DNA from: Ptiloglossa arizonensis
Taxonomy: Eukaryota > Arthropoda > Insecta > Hymenoptera > Colletidae
NCBI RefSeq assembly: GCF_051014685.1
Contig: NW_027479058.1
Span: forward strand, 1-64,000
Length of the DNA: 64,000 bases
Reading direction: 5' to 3'
The notes beneath the pieces are model-generated. The model ran no database searches and was not told the origin of the DNA. It worked only from the letters and a program-made list of their open reading frames with translations. Of this stretch, positions 23,087-35,161 are shown piece by piece. How positions within the stretch are numbered: the stretch's first letter is position 1; every line of letters begins with the position of its first letter. The position numbers were made by a program, and so were the translations under genes.

Positions 23087-25534
23087 GTACGCACACCGTT
23101 GTAATCGGGCGAGTTTCTACTTTCAGATGCAACAGAAATTTTGCGGATTGGTCAATCCGTTCGCGAGATATGGCAGTTTGGAGGTAAGCAACGCTTGAAA
23201 AACTCAAAATTTTCGCAGTTCTGTTGCCCGAAACGAATAACTAGAACGGGCTAGGGGAAAAGTACGCATACCGTTGTAATCGGCGAGTTTCTACTTTCAG
23301 ATGCAACAGAAATTTTGCGGAATGGTCAATCCGTTCGCGAGATATGGCAGTTTGGAAGTAAGAAACGCTTGAGAAACTCAAAATTTTCGCAGTTCTGATG
23401 CTCGAAACGAATAACTAGAACGGCCTAGGGGAAAAGTACGCATAGTGTTGTAATCGGGCGAGTTTCTACTTTCAGATGCAACAGAAATTTTGCGGATTGG
23501 TCAATCCGTTCGCGAGATATGGCAGTTTGGAGGTAAGAAACGCTTGAGAAACTCAAAATTTTCGCAGTTCTGATGCTCGAAACGAATAACTAGAACGGCC
23601 TAAGGGAAAAGTACGCATAGTGTTGTAATCGGGCGAGTTTCTACTTTCAGATGCAACAGAAATTTTGCGGATTGGTCAATCCGTTCGCGAGATATGGCAG
23701 TTTGGAAGTAAGAAACGCTTGAGAAACTCAAAATTTTCGCAGTCCTGATGCTCGAAACGAATAACTAGGACGGCCTAGGGGAAAAGTACGCATAGTGTTG
23801 TAGTCGGGGGAGTTTCTACTTTCAGATGCAACAGAAATTTTGCGGATTGGTCAATCCGTTCGCGAGATATGGCAGTTTGGAGGTAAGAAACGCTCGAGAA
23901 ACTCAAAATTTTCGCAGTTCTGATACTCGACAAGCATAACTAGAACGGCCTAGGGGAAAAGTACGCACACCGTTGTAATCGGGCGAGTTTCTACTTTCAG
24001 ATGCAACAGAAATTTTGCGGATTGGTCAATCCGTTCGCGAGATATGGCAGTTTGGAGGTAAGCAACGCTTGAAAAACTCAAAATTTTCGCAGTTCTGTTG
24101 CCCGAAACGAATAACTAGAACGGGCTAGGTGAAAAGTACGCATACCGTTGTAATCGGCGAGTTTCTACTTTCAGATGCAACAGAAATTTTGCGGAATGGT
24201 CAATCCGTTCGCGAGATATGGCAGTTTGGAGGTAAGAAACGCTCGAGAAACTCAAAATTTTCGCAGTTCTGATGCTCGACAAGCATAACTAGAACGGCCT
24301 AGGGGAAAAGTACGCACACCGTTGTAATCGGGCGAGTTTCTACTTTCTGATGCAACAGAAATTTTGCGGATTGGTCAATCCGTTCGCGAGATATGGCAGT
24401 TTGGAGGTAAGCAACGCTTGAAAAACTCAAAATTTTCGCAGTTCTGTTGCTCGAAACGAATAACTAGAACGGGCTAGGGGAAAAGTACGCATACCGTTGT
24501 AATCGGGCGAGTTTCTACTTTCTGATGCAACAGAAATTTTGCGGATTGGTCAATCCGTTCGCGAGATATGGCAGTTTGGAGGTAAGCAACGCTTGAAAAA
24601 CTCAAAATTTTCGCAGTTCTGTTGCTCGAAACGAATAACTAGAACGGGCTAGGGGAAAAGTACGCACACCGTTGTAATCGGGCGAGTTTCTACTTTCAGA
24701 TGCAACAGAAATTTTGCGGATTGGTCAATCCGTTCGCGAGATATGGCAGTTTGGAGGTAAGAAACGCTTGAGAAACTCAAAATTTTCGCAGTTCTGATGC
24801 TCGAAACGAATAACTAGAACGGCCTAGGGGAAAAGTACGCATAGTGTTGTAATCGGGCGAGTTTCTACTTTCAAATGCAAGAGAAATTTTGCGGATTGGT
24901 GAATCCGTTCGCGAGTTATGGCAGTTTGGAGGTAAGAAACGCTTGAGAAACTCAAAATTTTCGCAGTTCTGATGCTCGAAACGAATAACTAGAACGGCCT
25001 AGGGGAAAAGTACGCATAGTATTGTAATCGGGCGAGTTTCTACTTTCAGATGCAACAGAAATTTTGCGGATTTGTCAATCCGTTCGCGAGATATGGCAGT
25101 TTGGAAGTAAGAAACGCTTGAGAAACTCAAAATTTTCGCAGTTCTGATGCTCGACAAGCATAACTGGAACGGCCTAGGGGAAAAGTACGCACACCGTTGT
25201 AATCGGGCGAGTTTCTACTTTCAGATGCAACAGAAATTTTGCGGATTGGTCAATCCGTTCGCGAGATATGGCAGTTTGGAGGTAAGCAACGCTTGAAAAA
25301 CTCAAAATTTTCGCAGTTCTGTTGCTCGAAACGAATAACTAGAACGGGCTAGGGGAAAAGTACGCATACCGTTGTAATCGGGCGAATTTCTACTTTCTGA
25401 TGCAACAGAAATTTTGCGGATTGGTCAATCCGTTCGCGAGATATGGCAGTTTGGGAGTAAGCAACGCTTGAAAAACTCAAAATTTTCGCAGTTCTGTTGC
25501 TCGAAACGAATAACTAGAACGGGCTAGGGGAAAA
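23087..25534 (+). repeat. Block B, 14-mer HOR copy B2
   Basis: This is the second 2,448-bp copy; all markers recur at an offset of 2,448, including both 174-bp monomers (23,279 and 24,153). Only scattered substitutions separate it from B1, for example GGGCTAGGTG near 24,129, TTTCAAATGC near 24,872, and GTAATCGGGC here against GTAATCCGGC near 22,577 in B1. Its last monomer (GCGAATTTC, GGGAGTAAG) is also the last monomer of the block C unit. Confidence 0.9.
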
Positions 25535-27460
25535 GTACGCACACCGTTGTAATCGGGCGAGTTTCTACTTTCAGATGCAACAGAAATTTTGCGGATTGGT
25601 CAATCGGTTCGCGAGATATGGCAGTTTGAAGGTAAGCAACGCTTGAAAAACTCAAAATTTTCGCAGTTCTGTTGCCCGAAACGAATAACTAGAACGGGCT
25701 AGGGGAAAAGTACGCATACCGTTGTAATCGGGCGAGTTTCTACTTTCAGATGCAACAGAAATTTTGCGGATTGGTCAATCCGTTCGCGAGTTATGGCAGT
25801 TTGGAGGTAAGAAACGCGCCGAGAAACTCAAAATTTTCGCAGTTCTGATGCTCGAAACGAATAACTAGAACGGCCTAGGGGAAAAGTACGCACAGTGTTG
25901 TAATCGGGCGAGTTTCTACTTTCAGATGCAACAGAAATTTTGCGGATTGATCAATCCGTTCGCGAGATATGGCAGTTTGGAAGTAAGAAACGCTTGAGAA
26001 ACTCAAAATTTTCGCAGTTCTGATGCTCGAAACGAATAACTAGAACGGCCTAGGGGAAAAGTACGCACACCGTTGTAATCGGGCGAGTTTCTACTTTCAG
26101 ATGCAACAGAAATTTTGCGGATTGGTCAATCCGTTCGCGAGATATGGCAGTTTGGAAGTAAGACTCGCTTGAGAAACTCAAAATTTTCGCAGTTCTGATG
26201 CTCGAAACGAATAACTAGAACGGCCTAGGGGAAAAGTACGCATACCGCTGTAATCGGGCGAGTTTCTACTTTCACATGCAACAGAAATTTTGCGGATTGG
26301 TCAATCCGTTCCCGAGATATGGCAGTTTGCATGTAAGCAACGCTTGAAAAACTCAAAATTTTCGCAGTTCTGTTGCTCGAAACGAATAACTAGAACGGGC
26401 TAGGGGAAAAGTACGCATACCGTTGTAATCGGGCGAGTTTCTACTTTCTGATGCAACAGAAATTTTGCGGATTGGTCAATCCGTTCGCGAGATATGGCAG
26501 TTTGGGAGTAAGCAACGCTTGAAAAACTCAAAATTTTCGCAGTTCTGTTGCTCGAAACGAATAACTAGAACGGCCTACGGGAAAAGTACGCATACCGTTG
26601 TAATCGGGCGAGTTTCTACTTTCAGATGCAACAGAAATTTTGCGGATTGGTCAATCCGTTCGCGAGTTATGGCAGTTTGGAGGTAAGAAACGCTTGAGAA
26701 ACTCAAAATTTTCGCAGTTCTGATGCTCGAAACGAATAACTAGAACGGCCTACGGGAAAAGTACGCATAGTGTTGTAATCGGGAGAGTTTCTACTTTCAG
26801 ATGCAACAGAAATTTTGCGGATTGGACAATCCGTTCGCGAGATATGGCAGTTTGGAAGTAAGAAACGCTTGAGAAACTCAAAATTCTCGCAGTTCTGATG
26901 CTCGAAACGAATAACTAGGACGGCCTAGGGGAAAAGTACGCATAGTGTTGTAGTCGGGGGAGTTTCTACTTTCAGATGCAACAGAAATTTTGCGGATTGG
27001 TCAATCCGTTCGCGAGATATGGCAGTTTGGAGGTAAGAAACGCTCGAGAAACTCAAAATTTTCGCAGTTCTGATGCTCGACAAGCATAACTAGAACGGCC
27101 TAGGGGAAAAGTACGCACACCGTTGTAATCGGGCGAGTTTCTACTTTCAGATGCAACAGAAATTTTGCGGATTGGTCAATCCGTTCGCGAGATATGGCAG
27201 TTTGGAGGTAAGCAACGCTTGAAAAACTCAAAATTTTCGCAGTTCTGTTGCCCGAAACGAATAACTAGAACGGGCTAGGGGAAAAGTACGCATACCGTTG
27301 TAATCGGGCGAATTTCTACTTTCTGATGCAACAGAAATTTTGCGGATTGGTCAATCCGTTCGCGAGATATGGCAGTTTGGGAGTAAGCAACGCTTGAAAA
27401 ACTCAAAATTTTCGCAGTTCTGTTGCTCGAAACGAATAACTAGAACGGGCTAGGGGAAAA
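25535..27460 (+). repeat. Block C, 11-mer HOR copy C1
   Basis: A 1,926-bp unit of eleven monomers; one is 176 bp because GCTTGAG has become GCGCCGAG. Ordered markers: CAATCGG; GTTATGG with GCGCCGAG; CACAGTG with GATTGATC; GACTCGC; TTTCACATG with TTCCCG and GCATGTAAG; TTTCTGATG with CCTACGG; GTTATGG; GGACAATCC with ATTCTCG; GTAGTCGGGGG; GTTGCCCG; GCGAATTTC. A private change, GGGAGAGTTT, lies near 26,781. Confidence 0.92.
25943..25958. other. Perfect 16-bp palindrome variant of the dyad
   Basis: The variant CGGATTGATCAATCCG is fully self-complementary because GT at the dyad centre has become AT. It occurs once per HOR in blocks C, F and G and more than once in H. I located it at 25,943, 27,869, 31,718, 33,644, 35,570, 37,496, 44,315, 50,965, 54,640, 56,915, 58,666, 60,766 and 63,392. 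It is absent from the left 25 kb. Confidence 0.85.
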
Positions 27461-28815
27461 GTACGCACACCGTTGTAATCGGGCGAGTTTCTACTTTCAG
27501 ATGCAACAGAAATTTTGCGGATTGGTCAATCGGTTCGCGAGATATGGCAGTTTGAAGGTAAGCAACGCTTGAAAAACTCAAAATTTTCGCAGTTCTGTTG
27601 CCCGAAACGAATAACTAGAACGGGCTAGGGGAAAAGTACGCATACCGTTGTAATCGGGCGAGTTTCTACTTTCAGATGCAACAGAAATTTTGCGGATTGG
27701 TCAATCCGTTCGCGAGTTATGGCAGTTTGGAGGTAAGAAACGCGCCGAGAAACTCAAAATTTTCGCAGTTCTGATGCTCGAAACGAATAACTAGAACGGC
27801 CTAGGGGAAAAGTACGCACAGTGTTGTAATCGGGCGAGTTTCTACTTTCAGATGCAACAGAAATTTTGCGGATTGATCAATCCGTTCGCGAGATATGGCA
27901 GTTTGGAAGTAAGAAACGCTTGAGAAACTCAAAATTTTCGCAGTTCTGATGCTCGAAACGAATAACTAGAACGGCCTAGGGGAAAAGTACGCACACCGTT
28001 GTAATCGGGCGAGTTTCTACTTTCAGATGCAACAGAAATTTTGCGGATTGGTCAATCCGTTCGCGAGATATGGCAGTTTGGAAGTAAGACTCGCTTGAGA
28101 AACTCAAAATTTTCGCAGTTCTGATGCTCGAAACGAATAACTAGAACGGCCTAGGGGAAAAGTACGCATACCGCTGTAATCGGGCGAGTTTCTACTTTCA
28201 CATGCAACAGAAATTTTGCGGATTGGTCAATCCGTTCCCGAGATATGGCAGTTTGCATGTAAGCAACGCTTGAAAAACTCAAAATTTTCGCAGTTCTGTT
28301 GCTCGAAACGAATAACTAGAACGGGCTAGGGGAAAAGTACGCATACCGTTGTAATCGGGCGAGTTTCTACTTTCTGATGCAACAGAAATTTTGCGGATTG
28401 GTCAATCCGTTCGCGAGATATGGCAGTTTGGGAGTAAGCAACGCTTGAAAAACTCAAAATTTTCGCAGTTCTGTTGCTCGAAACGAATAACTAGAACGGC
28501 CTACGGGAAAAGTACGCATACCGTTGTAATCGGGCGAGTTTCTACTTTCAGATGCAACAGAAATTTTGCGGATTGGTCAATCCGTTCGCGAGTTATGGCA
28601 GTTTGGAGGTAAGAAACGCTTGAGAAACTCAAAATTTTCGCAGTTCTGATGCTCGAAACGAATAACTAGAACGGCCTACGGTAAAAGTACGCATAGTGTT
28701 GTAATCGGGCGAGTTTCTACTTTCAGATGCAACAGAAATTTTGCGGATTGGACAATCCGTTCGCGAGATATGGCAGTTTGGAAGTAAGAAACGCTTGAGA
28801 AACTCAAAATTCTCG
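27461..28815 (+). repeat. Block C, truncated 11-mer copy C2
   Basis: This is the second 11-mer copy, at an offset of exactly 1,926 bp from C1. It stops inside its eighth monomer. The left part of monomer 28,687-28,861 carries the C markers GGACAATCC, GGAAGTAAG and ATTCTCG; its right end carries class L states GTTGCTCG and GGGCTAGG. The switch lies between about 28,811 and 28,823. Confidence 0.88.
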
Positions 28816-28861
28816 CAGTTCTGTTGCTCGAAACGAATAACTAGAACGGGCTAGGGGAAAA

Positions 28862-31309
28862 GTACGCACACCGTTGTAATCGGGCGAGTTTCTACTTTCA
28901 GATGCAACAGAAATTTTGCGGATTGGTCAATCCGTTCGCGAGATATGGCAGTTTGGAGGTAAGCAACGCTTGAAAAACTCAAAATTTTCGCAGTTCTGTT
29001 GCCCGAAACGAATAACTAGAACGGGCTAGGGGAAAAGTACGCATACCGTTGTAATCGGCGAGTTTCTACTTTCAGATGCAACAGAAATTTTGCGGAATGG
29101 TCAATCCGTTCGCGAGATATGGCAGTTTGGAAGTAAGAAACGCTTGAGAAACTCAAAATTTTCGCAGTTCTGATGCTCGACAAGCATAACTAGAACGGCC
29201 TAGGGGAAAAGTACGCATACCGTTGTAATCGGGCGTGTTTCAACTTTCAGATGCAACAGAAATTTTGCGGATTGGTCAATCCGTTCGCGAGATATGGCAG
29301 TTTGGACGTAAGAAACGCTTGAGAAACTAAAAATTTTCGCAGTTCTGATGCTCGAAACGAATAACTAGAACGGCCTAGGGGAAAAGTACGCATACCGTTG
29401 TAATCGGGCTAGTTTCTACTTTCAGATGCAACAGAAATTTTGCGGATTGGTCAATCCGTTCCCGAGATATGGTAGTTTGGAGGAAAGAAACGCTTGAGAA
29501 ACTCAAAATTTTCGCAGTTCTGATGCTCGAAACGAATAACTAGAACGGCTTCGGGGAAAAGTACGCATACAGTTGTAATCGGGCGAGTTTCTACTTTCAG
29601 ATGCAACAGAAATTTTGCGGATTGGTCAATCCGTTCGCGAGATATGGCAGTTTGGAGGTAAGAAACGCTCGAGAAACTCAAAATTTTCGCAGTTCTGATA
29701 CTCGACAAGCATAACTAGAACGGCCTAGGGGAAAAGTACGCACACCGTTGTAATCGGGCGAGTTTCTACTTTCAGATGCAACAGAAATTTTGCGGATTGG
29801 TCAATCCGTTCGCGAGATATGGCAGTTTGGAGGTAAGCAACGCTTGAAAAACTCAAAATTTTCGCAGTTCTGTTGCCCGAAACGAATAACTAGAACGGGC
29901 TAGGGGAAAAGTACGCATACCGTTGTAATCGGCGAGTTTCTACTTTCAGATGCAACAGAAATTTTGCGGAATGGTCAATCCGTTCGCGAGATATGGCAGT
30001 TTGGAGGTAAGAAACGCTCGAGAAACTCAAAATTTTCGCAGTTCTGATGCTCGACAAGCATAACTAGAACGGCCTAGGGGAAAAGTACGCACACCGTTGT
30101 AATCGGGCGAGTTTCTACTTTCTGATGCAACAGAAATTTTGCGGATTGGTCAATCCGTTCGCGAGATATGGCAGTTTGGAGGTAAGCAACGCTTGAAAAA
30201 CTCAAAATTTTCGCAGTTCTGTTGCTCGAAACGAATAACTAGAACGGGCTAGGGGAAAAGTACGCATACCGTTGTAATCGGGCGAGTTTCTACTTTCTGA
30301 TGCAACAGAAATTTTGCGGATTGGTCAATCCGTTCGCGAGATATGGCAGTTTGGAGGTAAGCAACGCTTGAAAAACTCAAAATTTTCGCAGTTCTGTTGC
30401 TCGAAACGAATAACTAGAACGGGCTAGGGGAAAAGTACGCACACCGTTGTAATCGGGCGAGTTTCTACTTTCAGATGCAACAGAAATTTTGCGGATTGGT
30501 CAATCCGTTCGCGAGATATGGCAGTTTGGAGGTAAGAAACGCTTGAGAAACTCAAAATTTTCGCAGTTCTGATGCTCGAAACGAATAACTAGAACGGCCT
30601 AGGGGAAAAGTACGCATAGTGTTGTAATCGGGCGAGTTTCTACTTTCAGATGCAAGAGAAATTTTGCGGATTGGTGAATCCGTTCGCGAGTTATGGCAGT
30701 TTGGAGGTAAGAAACGCTTGAGAAACTCAAAATTTTCGCAGTTCTGATGCTCGAAACGAATAACTAGAACGGCCTAGGGGAAAAGTACGCATAGTATTGT
30801 AATCGGGCGAGTTTCTACTTTCAGATGCAACAGAAATTTTGCGGATTTGTCAATCCGTTCGCGAGATATGGCAGTTTGGAAGTAAGAAACGCTTGAGAAA
30901 CTCAAAATTTTCGCAGTTCTGATGCTCGACAAGCATAACTGGAACGGCCTAGGGGAAAAGTACGCACACAGTTGTAATCGGGCGAGTTTCTACTTTCAGA
31001 TGCAACAGAAATTTTGCGGATTGGTCAATCCGTTCGCGAGATATGGCAGTTTGGAGGTAAGCAACGCTTGAAAAACTCAAAATTTTCGCAGTTCTGTTGC
31101 TCGAAACGAATAACTAGAACGGGCTAGGGGAAAAGTACGCATACCGTTGTAATCGGGCGAATTTCTACTTTCTGATGCAACAGAAATTTTGCGGATTGGT
31201 CAATCCGTTCGCGAGATATGGCAGTTTGGGAGTAAGCAACGCTTGAAAAACTCAAAATTTTCGCAGTTCTGTTGCTCGAAACGAATAACTAGAACGGGCT
31301 AGGGGAAAA
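28862..31309 (+). repeat. Block D, B-type 14-mer copy D1
   Basis: A 2,448-bp unit colinear with B1 and B2. It contains both AATCGGCGAG 174-bp monomers (29,054 and 29,928) and ends with the GCGAATTTC monomer. Monomers three to five are replaced by divergent ones not seen elsewhere in the window. It sits between two block C arrays. Confidence 0.88.
29211..29735 (+). repeat. Three divergent, private monomers in D1
   Basis: The first monomer has GGCGTGTTTCAAC, GGACGTAAG and AACTAAAAATTT. The second has GGGCTAGTTTC, TTCCCGAG, ATGGTAGTTTGG, GGAGGAAAG and GGCTTCGGGG. The third begins CATACAG and returns to the GATACTCG monomer of the 14-mer. This is the densest cluster of private substitutions I found, and it looks like older or less homogenised sequence. 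Confidence 0.8.
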
Positions 31310-33235
31310 GTACGCACACCGTTGTAATCGGGCGAGTTTCTACTTTCAGATGCAACAGAAATTTTGCGGATTGGTCAATCGGTTCGCGAGATATGGCAGT
31401 TTGAAGGTAAGCAACGCTTGAAAAACTCAAAATTTTCGCAGTTCTGTTGCCCGAAACGAATAACTAGAACGGGCTAGGGGAAAAGTACGCATACCGTTGT
31501 AATCGGGCGAGTTTCTACTTTCAGATGCAACAGAAATTTTGCGGATTGGTCAATCCGTTCGCGAGTTATGGCAGTTTGGAGGTAAGAAACGCGCCGAGAA
31601 ACTCAAAATTTTCGCAGTTCTGATGCTCGAAACGAATAACTAGAACGGCCTAGGGGAAAAGTACGCACAGTGTTGTAATCGGGCGAGTTTCTACTTTCAG
31701 ATGCAACAGAAATTTTGCGGATTGATCAATCCGTTCGCGAGATATGGCAGTTTGGAAGTAAGAAACGCTTGAGAAACTCAAAATTTTCGCAGTTCTGATG
31801 CTCGAAACGAATAACTAGAACGGCCTAGGGGAAAAGTACGCACACCGTTGTAATCGGGCGAGTTTCTACTTTCAGATGCAACAGAAATTTTGCGGATTGG
31901 TCAATCCGTTCGCGAGATATGGCAGTTTGGAAGTAAGACTCGCTTGAGAAACTCAAAATTTTCGCAGTTCTGATGCTCAAAACGAATAACTAGAACGGCC
32001 TAGGGGAAAAGTACGCATACCGCTGTAATCGGGCGAGTTTCTACTTTCACATGCAACAGAAATTTTGCGGATTGGTCAATCCGTTCCCGAGATATGGCAG
32101 TTTGCATGTAAGCAACGCTTGAAAAACTCAAAATTTTCGCAGTTCTGTTGCTCGAAACGAATAACTAGAACGGGCTAGGGGAAAAGTACGCATACCGTTG
32201 TAATCGGGCGAGTTTCTACTTTCTGATGCAACAGAAATTTTGCGGATTGGTCAATCCGTTCGCGAGATATGGCAGTTTGGGAGTAAGCAACGCTTGAAAA
32301 ACTCAAAATTTTCGCAGTTCTGTTGCTCGAAACGAATAACTAGAACGGCCTACGGGAAAAGTACGCATACCGTTGTAATCGGGCGAGTTTCTACTTTCAG
32401 ATGCAACAGAAATTTTGCGGATTGGTCAATCCGTTCGCGAGTTATGGCAGTTTGGAGGTAAGAAACGCTTGAGAAACTCAAAATTTTCGCAGTTCTGATG
32501 CTCGAAACGAATAACTAGAACGGCCTACGGGAAAAGTACGCATAGTGTTGTAATCGGGCGAGTTTCTACTTTCAGATGCAACAGAAATTTTGCGGATTGG
32601 ACAATCCGTTCGCGAGATATGGCAGTTTGGAAGTAAGAAACGCTTGAGAAACTCAAAATTCTCGCAGTTCTGATGCTCGAAACGAATAACTAGGACGGCC
32701 TAGGGGAAAAGTACGCATAGTGTTGTAGTCGGGGTAGTTTCTACTTTCAGATGCAACAGAAATTTTGCGGATTGGTCAATCCGTTCGCGAGATATGGCAG
32801 TTTGGAGGTAAGAAACGCTCGAGAAACTCAAAATTTTCGCAGTTCTGATGCTCGACAAGCATAACTAGAACGGCCTAGGGGAAAAGTACGCACACCGTTG
32901 TAATCGGGCGAGTTTCTACTTTCAGATGCAACAGAAATTTTGCGGATTGGTCAATCCGTTCGCGAGATATGGCAGTTTGGAGGTAAGCAACGCTTGAAAA
33001 ACTCAAAATTTTCGCAGTTCTGTTGCCCGAAACGAATAACTAGAACGGGCTAGGGGAAAAGTACGCATACCGTTGTAATCGGGCGAATTTCTACTTTCTG
33101 ATGCAACAGAAATTTTGCGGATTGGTCAATCCGTTCGCGAGATATGGCAGTTTGGGAGTAAGCAACGCTTGAAAAACTCAAAATTTTCGCAGTTCTGTTG
33201 CTCGAAACGAATAACTAGAACGGGCTAGGGGAAAA
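31310..33235 (+). repeat. Block C, 11-mer HOR copy C3
   Basis: A complete 1,926-bp unit with the full C marker order and GCGCCGAG at about 31,590. It opens the longest run of the 11-mer. A private GCTCAAAACG replaces GCTCGAAACG near 31,976, and GGGGTAGTTT appears near 32,732. Confidence 0.92.
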
Positions 33236-35161
33236 GTACGCACACCGTTGTAATCGGGCGAGTTTCTACTTTCAGATGCAACAGAAATTTTGCGGATTGG
33301 TCAATCGGTTCGCGAGATATGGCAGTTTGAAGGTAAGCAACGCTTGAAAAACTCAAAATTTTCGCAGTTCTGTTGCCCGAAACGAATAACTAGAACGGGC
33401 TAGGGGAAAAGTACGCATACCGTTGTAATCGGGCGAGTTTCTACTTTCAGATGCAACAGAAATTTTGCGGATTGGTCAATCCGTTCGCGAGTTATGGCAG
33501 TTTGGAGGTAAGAAACGCGCCGAGAAACTCAAAATTTTCGCAGTTCTGATGCTCGAAACGAATAACTAGAACGGCCTAGGGGAAAAGTACGCACAGTGTT
33601 GTAATCGGGCGAGTTTCTACTTTCAGATGCAACAGAAATTTTGCGGATTGATCAATCCGTTCGCGAGATATGGCAGTTTGGAAGTAAGAAACGCTTGAGA
33701 AACTCAAAATTTTCGCAGTTCTGATGCTCGAAACGAATAACTAGAACGGCCTAGGGGAAAAGTACGCACACCGTTGTAATCGGGCGAGTTTCTACTTTCA
33801 GATGCAACAGAAATTTTGCGGATTGGTCAATCCGTTCGCGAGATATGGCAGTTTGGAAGTAAGACTCGCTTGAGAAACTCAAAATTTTCGCAGTTCTGAT
33901 GCTCGAAACGAATAACTAGAACGGCCTAGGGGAAAAGTACGCATACCGCTGTAATCGGGCGAGTTTCTACTTTCACATGCAACAGAAATTTTGCGGATTG
34001 GTCAATCCGTTCCCGAGATATGGCAGTTTGCATGTAAGCAACGCTTGAAAAACTCAAAATTTTCGCAGTTCTGTTGCTCGAAACGAATAACTAGAACGGG
34101 CTAGGGGAAAAGTACGCATACCGTTGTAATCGGGCGAGTTTCTACTTTCTGATGCAACAGAAATTTTGCGGATTGGTCAATCCGTTCGCGAGATATGGCA
34201 GTTTGGGAGTAAGCAACGCTTGAAAAACTCAAAATTTTCGCAGTTCTGTTGCTCGAAACGAATAACTAGAACGGCCTACGGGAAAAGTACGCATACCGTT
34301 GTAATCGGGCGAGTTTCTACTTTCAGATGCAACAGAAATTTTGCGGATTGGTCAATCCGTTCGCGAGTTATGGCAGTTTGGAGGTAAGAAACGCTTGAGA
34401 AACTCAAAATTTTCGCAGTTCTGATGCTCGAAACGAATAACTAGAACGGCCTACGGGAAAAGTACGCATAGTGTTGTAATCGGGCGAGTTTCTACTTTCA
34501 GATGCAACAGAAATTTTGCGGATTGGACAATCCGTTCGCGAGATATGGCAGTTTGGAAGTAAGAAACGCTTGAGAAACTCAAAATTCTCGCAGTTCTGAT
34601 GCTCGAAACGAATAACTAGGACGGCCTAGGGGAAAAGTACGCATAGTGTTGTAGTCGGGGGAGTTTCTACTTTCAGATGCAACAGAAATTTTGCGGATTG
34701 GTCAATCCGTTCGCGAGATATGGCAGTTTGGAGGTAAGAAACGCTCGAGAAACTCAAAATTTTCGCCGTTCTGATGCTCGACAAGCATAACTAGAACGGC
34801 CTAGGGGAAAAGTACGCACACCGTTGTAATCGGGCGAGTTTCTACTTTCAGATGCAACAGAAATTTTGCGGATTGGTCAATCCGTTCGCGAGATATGGCA
34901 GTTTGGAGGTAAGCAACGCTTGAAAAACTCAAAATTTTCGCAGTTCTGTTGCCCGAAACGAATAACTAGAACGGGCTAGGGGAAAAGTACGCATACCGTT
35001 GTAATCGGGCGAATTTCTACTTTCTGATGCAACAGAAATTTTGCGGATTGGTCAATCCGTTCGCGAGATATGGCAGTTTGGGAGTAAGCAACGCTTGAAA
35101 AACTCAAAATTTTCGCAGTTCTGTTGCTCGAAACGAATAACTAGAACGGGCTAGGGGAAAA
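33236..35161 (+). repeat. Block C, 11-mer HOR copy C4
   Basis: A complete 1,926-bp unit at an exact offset from C3, with all eleven markers in order. It carries a private TTCGCCGTTC near 34,764 in place of TTCGCAGTTC. Confidence 0.92.

Noticed and set aside
26465..26686. Open frame of 73 codons on the + strand, repeated at 28,391, 32,240, 34,166, 36,092 and 38,018, with a relative at 61,988
   Set aside because: It starts at TTG, has no independent coding signal, spans 1.3 monomers, and recurs only because the 11-mer HOR recurs. Since 175 is not a multiple of three, the frame shifts at every monomer.
29451..29708. Minus-strand open frame of 85 codons
   Set aside because: The longest frame in the window, but it lies on the divergent D1 monomers, where stops are lost by substitution. 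The translated residues are the same satellite read in another frame.
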